DNA of 5,584 nt from a bacterium (GCA_030641105.1 DAOWHZ010000058.1:1-5584); one strand, 5' to 3'; shown: positions 1 through 5,240, numbered from the stretch's first letter. Translations and numbers: made by a program. The notes: generated by a model not told the origin, from the letters alone.

Positions 1-54
1 AGTTTTATTGGCAAGAGGCTGAAGCCGGTGTTTTTAGTTAAACATACAAAATAA
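1..54 (+). other. Second copy of the MreD C-terminal tail, truncated by the window edge
   Basis: Frame 1 of the plus strand reads 17 codons and then TAA (52-54). The peptide SFIGKRLKPVFLVKHTK is the same as the last 17 residues of the minus-strand mreD, except for Thr instead of Ile at the second-to-last residue. At DNA level there are three differences: AGG versus CGG for Arg (16), TTA versus TTG for Leu (36), and ACA versus ATA (47). Two synonymous changes and one mild change are what real homologous divergence looks like, rather than random error. It could be the end of a second mreD gene converging on the first, or a fragment of a closely related strain joined by an assembler at the hairpin. 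I favour the chimera because mreD is normally single copy, but the window cannot settle it. Confidence 0.6.
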
Positions 55-113
55 TCATATAAATCTTATAAATCCCTGCTAATTTTTTGCAGGGATTTAT
101 AAGATTTATATGA
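55..113 (-). terminator. Hairpin downstream of mreD, probable intrinsic (bidirectional) terminator
   Basis: Immediately after the mreD stop codon there is a perfect 25 bp stem (55-79 with 89-113) with a 9-nt loop. The loop-proximal end is the GC-rich core CCCTGC/GCAGGG. On the minus strand the stem is followed by a short T-rich run (ATTATTTTG), which is weaker than a classic T-tract. Because it is symmetrical it could also stop transcription arriving on the plus strand. It closes the mre cluster. The caveat is that the left arm may be part of an assembly chimera, in which case only the core stem is certain. Confidence 0.6.
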
Positions 114-650
114 TTATTTTATATGTTTAACCAAAAACACCGGCTTCAGCCGCTTGCCAATAAAACTAACAAAATAAAAAATCACCAATGTAGCCAATAA
201 ATTCAAACTCAACTGGCTTAATTGAGCCAGCCAAAAATTTTTATTTAAAATCAAACCAACCTCCCCCCCGCCTATCAACTGCAATAAATATCCAGCGCCA
301 GCCAACAATATCCCATAAACCGCAGTTGCCAAGCCAACCAAAGCAAAAAATGAATAAAGAGAACGATCAGTAAAAAAATTAGTTAGTAAAAAATTAGTTA
401 TAATAATTGTTAAACTTAAACAAACTAAATACACGCCAAAAGGCGCAAAGGAAAACATATCTAATAACAATCCAGCTCCAACAGCCCACCAAACAGCCAA
501 ATCCAAATTAATCAGGGCTAAAATAAAAATAAAAATCACTAAAATTAAATTTAGATTATTTAAACCGGCTGGCAAACCAGAGATGAAAGATAACTGAATG
601 ATTACTATTGATAATATTAAAATTATGTTTAGGATTATTTTGCTATACAT
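114..650 (-). CDS. mreD: Rod shape-determining protein MreD
   Basis: Encodes an integral membrane protein of 178 residues, typical for MreD, which works with MreC and MreB to organise the cell-wall elongation machinery. Hydrophobic segments (numbered from the ATG) lie near residues 4-24, 33-62, 73-92, 97-125 and 141-162, giving five to six membrane spans, and a basic tail (KRLKPVFLVKHIK) should lie in the cytoplasm. No catalytic motif is expected. Identification rests on topology, size and position directly after mreC. The reading frame also opens at a TTG at 674, which would add MKFGAYYI. I chose the ATG at 650 because the extra codons fall inside the repeat at 664-790, and MYSKIILN is a natural start to the first membrane span. 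No clear Shine-Dalgarno sequence is seen. The last 17 codons are duplicated on the opposite strand at 1-54. Confidence 0.88.
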   Translation of the reverse strand: MYSKIILNIILILSIVIIQLSFISGLPAGLNNLNLILVIFIFILALINLDLAVWWAVGAGLLLDMFSFAPFGVYLVCLSLTIIITNFLLTNFFTDRSLYSFFALVGLATAVYGILLAGAGYLLQLIGGGEVGLILNKNFWLAQLSQLSLNLLATLVIFYFVSFIGKRLKPVFLVKHIK

Positions 651-663
651 AATGTAATAAGCA

Positions 664-790
664 CCAAATTTCAAATTTCAAATAACAAACAAATCACAAT
701 CACCAAAATCACAAATCCCAAACTGTTTGAAATTTTGAAAATTGAAAATTGAAATTTATTTGTTATTTGGAATTTGAAATTTGGGATTTA
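664..790. repeat. Heptad-phased low-complexity inverted repeat in the mreC-mreD gap
   Basis: This element fills most of the 151 bp between mreC and mreD. The outer arms 664-689 and 759-784 are inverted copies matching at 25 of 26 bases; the exception (678/770) would be a U-G pair in plus-strand RNA. From 665 to 790 the sequence can be cut into consecutive 7-mers in a single phase: CAAATTT, CAAATTT, CAAATAA, CAAACAA on the left, then TTGAAAA, TTGAAAA, TTGAAAT, TTATTTG, TTATTTG, GAATTTG, AAATTTG on the right. It has no coding potential of its own, although the TTG at 674 extends the mreD frame into it. In the transcript it would fold into a long AU-rich hairpin between the mreC stop and the mreD start. 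Confidence 0.88.
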
Positions 791-801
791 TGAAAATTAA
801 A

Positions 802-1611
802 CTACGGTAACAGCACGGATACTATAATAAGCTCATCAAGGTCAACTAAAGGTTCTATGATCGCGCTCTGCCACAGTTCATTACTTTCCTTAATAATCTG
901 TGTTACTTTACCAATGATCAGCCCCCGCGGAATGTTTTGCTCTAGGCCAGAAGTAATAACTGTATCACCAATTTTAATTTCCTCTGTCTGCGGTATAAAT
1001 TCCATTCTCACAGTCAGGCCTAATTCACCCTGAACAATACCGCTGGTTTTATCTTGATTTTGCATTGTTGCCGCTAATTTACAAGCTTGATTAGTGATTA
1101 AATAAGCTTCTGCTAAATTATTTTTCACCGCAATAATTTTACCTACTATAATGCCTTGGCTGCTAACTATTGCCAGGCCGGGCAATAAGCCATCTTTTGC
1201 GCCTTTATCAATAATAACAGTATTGCCTTGCGCCATTAAACTATCTATGCTGCCTCGGGAAATAATATTACTTAAAACATAGCTTTGTTCATCTTTGGTT
1301 AAAAATTTTAAATGCTGGCGTAAAATTTGATTTTCCTGTTCCAGTATTTTAAATTTAGCATTTTCCACTGTTAATTGATTGGTTTGGCTTTCTAGTTGCT
1401 TTATGTGCGCGAGTAAATCTTTTTTACTGGTTTGTTCATTGTAAGTAGCGCGCACAGAAGAGCTAACTGAATAAAAACCGGAAAACATTGGATTTAGCAT
1501 CCTAGCTACAAATGATTCAATCGGCGCCAGTATTTTAGTAATATGTAAAAAAATAAGCAGCGCGATAACTGCCATTAGTGTGATTAATTTTTTTGTACTT
1601 GGTTTTTGCAT
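802..1611 (-). CDS. mreC: Rod shape-determining protein MreC
   Basis: A 269-residue bitopic membrane protein, within the normal range for MreC. It has a short basic N-terminus (MQKPSTKK), one membrane span at about 9-28, a coiled coil at about 62-105 (QLESQTNQLTVENAKFKILEQEN), and an extracytoplasmic double beta-barrel domain at about 113-265. Family signatures in that domain are DKGAKDGLLPGLAIVSSQG (135-153) with GIIVGKI following, and TSGLEQNIPRGLIIGKV (220-236), then a closing P-VDLDELIIVSV strand. MreC dimerises through the coiled coil and links cytoplasmic MreB filaments to elongasome enzymes such as the transglycosylase and transpeptidase. It starts at ATG 1611 and ends in TAG, the only non-TAA stop here. 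No Shine-Dalgarno precedes it (TTCTATCTCTATG). It is separated from mreB by a palindromic element and from mreD by a heptad repeat, so the cluster keeps its order but is spread out by repeats. Confidence 0.95.
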   Translation of the reverse strand: MQKPSTKKLITLMAVIALLIFLHITKILAPIESFVARMLNPMFSGFYSVSSSVRATYNEQTSKKDLLAHIKQLESQTNQLTVENAKFKILEQENQILRQHLKFLTKDEQSYVLSNIISRGSIDSLMAQGNTVIIDKGAKDGLLPGLAIVSSQGIIVGKIIAVKNNLAEAYLITNQACKLAATMQNQDKTSGIVQGELGLTVRMEFIPQTEEIKIGDTVITSGLEQNIPRGLIIGKVTQIIKESNELWQSAIIEPLVDLDELIIVSVLLP

Positions 1612-1652
1612 AGAGATAGAATTAAGAATTACTTTGAATTACAAAACACCAT

Positions 1653-1809
1653 TTTTTTGTCATTCCGAGCCCGCAGGCGAGGAATCCCTTAACCATGAAT
1701 AGCAAAAATCAATATCTCGGCAAGTTCAGGGCAAAGTTTAATGGATTTCTCTCTCCGCGGAGTTTATCCCGCACAATGATGCGGGGGCTTCGTTCAAAAT
1801 GACAAAAAA
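1653..1809. mobile_element. MITE-like palindromic element (GTCATT-type ends) between mreB and mreC
   Basis: The ends are inverted copies: 1653-1670 (TTTTTTGTCATTCCGAGC) matches the complement of 1792-1809 at 15 of 18 bases. A second inner pair, 1679-1692 (GAGGAATCCCTTAA) and 1738-1751, matches at 12 of 14. Inside are a perfect 10-bp palindrome CTCCGCGGAG (1753-1762) and a 6-bp GC-rich stem (1768-1773 with 1780-1785). It encodes nothing and is clearly more GC-rich than the flanking gap. The GTCATT...GAGC...GGAATCC layout resembles dispersed palindromic repeats I recall from many bacterial genomes, including Patescibacteria, but I have not searched. No target-site duplication is obvious at its edges. 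On the minus-strand transcript it would fold between the mreB stop and the mreC start. Confidence 0.7.
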
Positions 1810-1811
1810 CG

Positions 1812-1846
1812 TATTTGTAATATTTGTGAATAGATTTGTTGATTTG
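1812..1846. repeat. Irregular ATTTG repeats downstream of mreB
   Basis: The short tract between the palindromic element and the mreB stop contains four ATTTG units ending at 1817, 1826, 1838 and 1846, spaced 9, 12 and 8 bp apart. It is AT-rich, has no stem and no coding potential, and looks like a degraded member of the short-period intergenic repeats seen elsewhere in the window. Confidence 0.5.
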
Positions 1847-1854
1847 TGGGCGAT

Positions 1855-2898
1855 TTAAAATTCTCCTGTTTCCGGTAAAATCACTTTAGCCAATAAATCC
1901 AAATCAGCAAGCAACATGCCGGTTCCCCTGACCACACAGGTTAATGGATCATCAGCCACTCGCACAGGAATTTTAGTGGCTTGAGCAATTTCTTGATCCA
2001 GCCCGCGCAAAAGCGCTCCGCCTCCGGTTAAAACAATGCCATGCTCATAAATATCAGCTACTAGCTCTGGCGGCGTAGTTTCCAGGGTTATTTTAATGTT
2101 TTCAATAATTTGATTTATTGCTTTGGACATTGCCTCTCTGACTTGGCTGTCATTAATAATTACTTCTTTTGGCAAGCCATTGATTAAATCCCGTCCGCGC
2201 AAAGGCATTTCCATCGGCTCTTTAAGCGGCGCGGCTGAACCGATTTTTATTTTTACATTTTCAGCCACTTGCTCGCCTATTAAAATATTAAACTCCTCGC
2301 GCACATATTGAATAATATCATTATCCATGGCATTACCGGCCATTCTTAATGTTTTCCATGTTACTACGCCGCCCAAAGAAATAACAGCAATTTCGGTTGT
2401 GCCGCCGCCAATATCAACAATCATGGTTGCGGTTGCTTCAGTCACAGGCAAACGCGTGCCAATAGCCGCGGCCATTGATTCTTCAATCAAATATACTTCG
2501 CGCGCGCCGGCTGACTTAGCCGCGTCCTCAACCGCTTTTTTTTCCACTTCAGTAATGTCTAAAGGGATGCCAATTACCACGCGAGGCCGGGGTATTAAAG
2601 TAAAACTCTCGCTATGCACTTTATCAATAAAATATTTAAGCATTTTTTCCGTTACTTCAAAATCAGAAATCACGCCATCAACCAAGGGTTTAATTGCCTG
2701 AATGTGCCCGGGTGTTTTACCTGCCATTTTCTTGGCTTCATCTCCCACAGCCAAAATCTCATCAGTCCGCATATTAACCGCAACCACTGACGGCTCATTA
2801 ATCACAATACCCTTGTCCTGGGTATGGACCAAGGTTGTGGAAGTGCCCAGGTCAATGCCCAGATCTTTGCTGAATTTTCCTAGGAATTTATTAAACAC
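1855..2898 (-). CDS. mreB: Rod shape-determining protein MreB, actin-like ATPase
   Basis: A 347-residue bacterial actin homologue of standard length that polymerises with ATP under the membrane and guides lateral wall synthesis with MreC and MreD. Nucleotide-site motifs are all present: phosphate-1 loop DLGTSTTLV (16-24), the EPSVVAV strand (35-41), GIPLDITEVEKKAV (110-123), EESMAAAIG (139-147), phosphate-2 loop VDIGGGTTEIAVISLGG (161-177), and the adenosine motif GIVLTGGGALLRGL (287-300). The N-terminal MFNKFLGKFSKDLGIDLGT aligns with the usual MreB start, which fixes the start at GTG 2898 although no Shine-Dalgarno precedes it. It ends in TAA 61 codons' worth of DNA upstream of the palindromic element plus a short ATTTG tract. 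The MazG-type gene lies 61 bp upstream across octad repeats, with no convincing separate promoter. The key residues look intact, so it should be active. Confidence 0.97.
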   Translation of the reverse strand: MFNKFLGKFSKDLGIDLGTSTTLVHTQDKGIVINEPSVVAVNMRTDEILAVGDEAKKMAGKTPGHIQAIKPLVDGVISDFEVTEKMLKYFIDKVHSESFTLIPRPRVVIGIPLDITEVEKKAVEDAAKSAGAREVYLIEESMAAAIGTRLPVTEATATMIVDIGGGTTEIAVISLGGVVTWKTLRMAGNAMDNDIIQYVREEFNILIGEQVAENVKIKIGSAAPLKEPMEMPLRGRDLINGLPKEVIINDSQVREAMSKAINQIIENIKITLETTPPELVADIYEHGIVLTGGGALLRGLDQEIAQATKIPVRVADDPLTCVVRGTGMLLADLDLLAKVILPETGEF

Positions 2899-2906
2899 AA
2901 ATTATA

Positions 2907-2965
2907 TTGCTAAATTGCTAAATTGTTTAACAACTATAACCATTTAATAATTTAATAATTTATAT
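2907..2965. repeat. Two 8-bp repeat arrays in the mazG-mreB gap
   Basis: Next to the mreB start there are TTGCTAAA, TTGCTAAA and TTGTTTAA in direct phase (2907-2930). After about 11 unrelated bases there are ATTTAATA, ATTTAATA and ATTTATAT (2942-2965). The second array overlaps the stop codon of the MazG-type gene (2960-2962), so that gene now ends inside repeat sequence. The arrays occupy nearly the whole 61 bp gap and leave little room for a promoter or ribosome binding site. Confidence 0.75.
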
Positions 2966-3325
2966 ATGACTTTCATTCATTTTGTTCCAATCCCATTCTC
3001 TGTCTTGGTTTATTTTTATCTTATTTAAAATTTCTTTTTGTAAATCTATTTTATATACTCCAGCAAGATGAAAAATTCTTATAATTGCGTCTGCTAATTC
3101 TTCAGCAAAGCCATCTCTGCCATCTATATTTTTATGCCCATAAGCCTCCATCGCCTCGCTAATTTCGCTATGAATTAACGCTATTTTTTCCAAAGTATTA
3201 ATTTCTTCAGGCGTAACGCCAAAACCTTTCTCTTCCGCCTGCTTCATTATTAATTCCACAATTTGTTTTATTGATAATTTCTCCATAGAATATTTAGTAA
3301 TAGAACAATATGATAACTTAATCAT
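2960..3325 (-). CDS. MazG-type nucleoside triphosphate pyrophosphohydrolase
   Basis: A 121-residue all-alpha protein of the MazG/dUTPase-like superfamily, which cleaves NTPs or dNTPs to the monophosphate and pyrophosphate using Mg2+ held by acidic residues. The signature is visible as ExxE then ExxD: SEISEAME (E54, E57) and EELAD (E76, D79), with 18 residues between E57 and E76. It is a single-domain form (about 100-120 aa) rather than the two-domain E. coli MazG, so substrate choice cannot be read from sequence; a house-cleaning role against damaged or non-canonical nucleotides is inference. The ATG at 3325 overlaps the end of proS by 8 bp, which suggests translational coupling. A second ATG at 3286 (MEKLSIKQ) would give 108 residues and may be the true start, because the first 13 residues look unlike the family. 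It ends in TAA inside an octad repeat. Confidence 0.85.
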   Translation of the reverse strand: MIKLSYCSITKYSMEKLSIKQIVELIMKQAEEKGFGVTPEEINTLEKIALIHSEISEAMEAYGHKNIDGRDGFAEELADAIIRIFHLAGVYKIDLQKEILNKIKINQDREWDWNKMNESHI

Positions 3326-5012
3326 TTAACCAATCAACAACTTTGTTAATCTTTATTATTTCACACTTTTCACTATCCCGCTTTTTCACTTCAACACTGT
3401 CTTTTGCTAAAGTCTTCTCGCTAACTATTACTCTAAAAGGACAGCCAATCAAATCAGCATCAGCAAACTTTTCTCCGGCGCTCACATCTTCCCGGTCGTC
3501 ATACAACACCTCAACCCCAACTTTTTGTAAATCTTGATATAATTTTTCAGCTCCACTTCTTACTTCTAACTTCTTACTTCTAACTTCTACCAAATGTACT
3601 TTAAACGGTGCCACAACTTCCGGCCAAACAATGCCGAATTTATCATGATACTTTTCCACAACAGTAGCCATTGTTCTGTCTATGCCAATACCATAACAGC
3701 CCATATAATAAAATTTTTCTTTACCGTTTTTATCAGTAAAAACAGCTTGCATTTTCTTGCTATAATGCAGGCCTAATTGAAAAATATTGCCAACTTCTAT
3801 CCCCCTGCTTTCTTTCAACTTGCTTCCTTGTTCGCTAAACAATCCATCTTGCGCCATTGCAATATCGCCTTCAATATTTGGCTTATAATCCCGATCAATA
3901 TTAATATTTAATAAATCCCTATACTTTTTATTTGCTCCTCCATAAGCATTTTTAATTGTTCGCAAAGAATCATCTGCCACAACTATTACTTTTTTGTTTA
4001 TGTTTACCGGAGATAAAAATCCTGGCTCACTGCCTAACTCTCTAATTTCCTTATCAGTAGCATGCCTTAAATTATGAGCTTTAATTAAATTTTTTAATTT
4101 TGTTTCATTAACATTAAAATCTCCGCGAATAATGGCTAAAATAAACCTGCCTTTTTCATCAATAAACATTACATCTTTAATCTGCTGCCAAAGCGGCAAC
4201 TTGTGCAGTTTAACGCCGTTTTCCATGGTATTGCTTCTCTTGGCGTCAACTTCTTTCAACTCCAATTCTTTTTCATCTAAATTCCTTTTTTCTTTCCTGA
4301 ATTTTGCCACATCTTCATGCGCCGCGTACTTTCCATCCTCTGAAATCAAAAACCTGCTCTCGCCAACCTTGCTTTCTACTATAAACTCATGGCAATAATC
4401 TCCTCCTATATAGCCATTATCAGCTTCAACCACAACTGTTTCCAATCCAAGCCGTTTAAAAATTTTAATATAGGCATCCCGCATATTCTTATATTCTTTT
4501 TTAAAATCATCTTCATCCGCATGAAATGAATAAGCGTCCTTCATTAAAAATTCCCGCACGCGCAATAATCCGCCTCTAGCCCGCAATTCATCACGGAATT
4601 TTTGAGAAAACTGATAAACATTAAATGGCAAATCTTTATAGCTAATATTAAATTTCCTTACTAAATCAACAATCATTTCTTCAGCCGTGCCGCCCAAAGC
4701 AAATTCACTGCCTGAACGATCCTTTACTGTCATTAACTCAAAACCAACAGAATCGGTTCTGTTAGTTTCTTTCCATAATTCAATTGGATGAAGCACCGGA
4801 GTGATTATTTTTATTGCTCCTGCTTTATTCATTTCTTGTTCAATAACAGCAACTATTTTATCTCTTACTCTCATTCCTAATGGTAAAAAATAATAACGGC
4901 CAGCTACTGATTCCCTGATAAATCCTGCCTGATACAGCAATTTATGGCTAACTGCTTTTATATCACGGGATACTGTTTTTGTTGTTTTAGCAAAAAGTTG
5001 TGATTGAAGCAT
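3318..5012 (-). CDS. proS: Prolyl-tRNA synthetase, bacterial type (ProRS)
   Basis: A 564-residue class II synthetase that charges tRNA-Pro with proline, about the length of the bacterial form with an inserted editing domain. Motif 1 surrounds GMRVRDKIVAVIEQE with its Pro at 72 (about 46-76). The proline-site TAEE is at 109-112. Motif 2 is FRDELRARGGLLRVREFLMKDAYSF, in parts, at 139-163. The editing (INS) domain occupies roughly 225-380 and keeps K279 and the GxxxP loop GFLSP (331-335). EVGNIFQLG (406-414) and motif 3 GIGIDR (441-446) follow, then the anticodon-binding domain from about 465 (VAPFKVHLVEV, DDREDVSAGEKFADADLIGCP). In the editing domain, the His that I recall near GAN...H in other bacteria appears to be Asp366. 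Residues 476-486 (EVRSKKLEVRS) are encoded by a heptad DNA repeat. It starts at ATG 5012 without a Shine-Dalgarno, is preceded by its own promoter, and overlaps the next gene by 8 bp. Confidence 0.97.
   Translation of the reverse strand: MLQSQLFAKTTKTVSRDIKAVSHKLLYQAGFIRESVAGRYYFLPLGMRVRDKIVAVIEQEMNKAGAIKIITPVLHPIELWKETNRTDSVGFELMTVKDRSGSEFALGGTAEEMIVDLVRKFNISYKDLPFNVYQFSQKFRDELRARGGLLRVREFLMKDAYSFHADEDDFKKEYKNMRDAYIKIFKRLGLETVVVEADNGYIGGDYCHEFIVESKVGESRFLISEDGKYAAHEDVAKFRKEKRNLDEKELELKEVDAKRSNTMENGVKLHKLPLWQQIKDVMFIDEKGRFILAIIRGDFNVNETKLKNLIKAHNLRHATDKEIRELGSEPGFLSPVNINKKVIVVADDSLRTIKNAYGGANKKYRDLLNINIDRDYKPNIEGDIAMAQDGLFSEQGSKLKESRGIEVGNIFQLGLHYSKKMQAVFTDKNGKEKFYYMGCYGIGIDRTMATVVEKYHDKFGIVWPEVVAPFKVHLVEVRSKKLEVRSGAEKLYQDLQKVGVEVLYDDREDVSAGEKFADADLIGCPFRVIVSEKTLAKDSVEVKKRDSEKCEIIKINKVVDWLND
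3555..3589. repeat. ACTTCTT/ACTTCTA heptad array inside proS
   Basis: There are five consecutive 7-mers: ACTTCTT, ACTTCTA, ACTTCTT, ACTTCTA, ACTTCTA. The first 28 bp are two identical 14-mers. In the proS frame the array encodes EVRSKKLEVRS, in which EVRS recurs after 7 residues (21 bp, three heptads). It falls in the loop after the first beta strand of the anticodon-binding domain, a place tolerant of sequence change. Total length between conserved blocks looks normal, so the repeat seems to have replaced the native loop or been absorbed in frame. Confidence 0.85.
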
Positions 5013-5018
5013 AAATTT

Positions 5019-5111
5019 ATTTAAGATTTAAGATTTTTGATTTAAGATTTAAGTAAAATTTTGGATTGAGTTAAACTGAAAATCTGAAATCTTAAATCTT
5101 AAATCTGAAAT
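5019..5111. repeat. Heptad inverted repeat in the proS leader
   Basis: The left arm carries five 7-mers in phase from 5020 (TTTAAGA, TTTAAGA, TTTTTGA, TTTAAGA, TTTAAGT). The right arm carries four from 5083 (TCTGAAA, TCTTAAA, TCTTAAA, TCTGAAA). Arms 5019-5050 and 5080-5111 pair at 28 of 32 positions around a 29-base loop. In the proS transcript the stem would end only 6 bases upstream of the start codon. It could affect translation initiation, but no ligand-binding or T-box feature is visible. Confidence 0.85.
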
Positions 5112-5124
5112 TATTATCTCTTCT

Positions 5125-5153
5125 ATCTTACCTTAATCAACCTTATTTGTCAA
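5125..5153 (-). promoter_or_regulatory. Probable sigma-70-type promoter for proS
   Basis: On the minus strand a perfect -35 TTGACA (5148-5153) is followed by a 17 bp spacer and the -10 hexamer TAAGAT (5125-5130, four of six matches). Predicted transcription start is near 5118, giving a proS leader of about 106 nt that contains the heptad inverted repeat. The -35 shares its first T bases with the T-tract of the upstream secF terminator, so one unit ends where the next begins. It is the best-matching promoter I found in the window. Confidence 0.7.
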
Positions 5154-5177
5154 AAAAAGCAACCCTACAAGGATTGC
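5152..5177 (-). terminator. Intrinsic terminator after secF
   Basis: Read on the minus strand, GCAATCC, a 5-base loop TTGTA, and GGGTTGC form a 7 bp stem with one U-G pair, followed directly by seven T residues. This is a classic rho-independent terminator. The U-G wobble makes the stem complete only in minus-strand RNA, which supports the direction. It should end the sec transcript about 57-80 bases after the secF stop and separates it from proS. Confidence 0.85.
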
Positions 5178-5240
5178 GCTTCTCGCTTCTTACTCCCTTG
5201 CCCTCCATAGCTTTAGCGACGGAGGGTTACTTCTTACTTC
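5177..5240. repeat. Repeat-rich secF 3' flank with GC palindrome
   Basis: This segment has three parts: heptads CGCTTCT, CGCTTCT, TACTCCC (5177-5197); a 26-bp imperfect palindrome with CCCTCC/GGAGGG ends (5201-5226), in which the 5207/5220 pair becomes U-G in minus-strand RNA; and two TTACTTC heptads (5227-5240). The last pair overlaps the secF stop codon, so the final Arg-Lys-stop of SecF is written in repeat sequence. The TTACTTC/CTTCTTA units belong to the same family as the array inside proS. Confidence 0.7.

Larger units (their letters stand above)
1..167. repeat. Long near-perfect inverted repeat (79 bp arms, 9 bp loop)
   Basis: Positions 1-79 are the reverse complement of 89-167 at 76 of 79 positions; the mismatched pairs are 16/152, 36/132 and 47/121. 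The inner 32 bp of each arm (48-79 and 89-120) match perfectly around an AT-rich loop at 80-88. The outer part of the right arm is mreD coding sequence and the inner part is the downstream hairpin. The repeat reaches the first base of the window, so its true left end is unknown. Confidence 0.95.

Noticed and set aside
651..674. Upstream TTG start for mreD
   Set aside because: The eight added residues come from the intergenic repeat, and the ATG at 650 gives a natural membrane-protein N-terminus.
664..790. Possible CRISPR array
   Set aside because: Units are 7 bp, contiguous and drifting, with no spacers and no cas genes nearby.
1612..1652. Promoter for mreC
   Set aside because: I found only weak hexamer matches and no consistent -35/-10 pair.
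2901..2906. Perfect TATAAT on the minus strand just upstream of mreB
   Set aside because: It ends 2 bases before the GTG start, so a transcript would begin inside the gene, and there is no matching -35 at 16-18 bp. It is probably chance in an AT-rich repeat.
2123..2947. Plus-strand open frames of 62, 124 and 81 codons opposite mreB
   Set aside because: They are antisense shadows of a clearly intact mreB, with no start signals and no recognisable protein features. The same holds for plus-strand frames opposite proS at 3343-3776 and 4132-4398.
5013..5118. T-box or other riboswitch in the proS leader
   Set aside because: No T-box sequence, specifier loop or conserved aptamer is visible. The leader is explained by a simple heptad inverted repeat.
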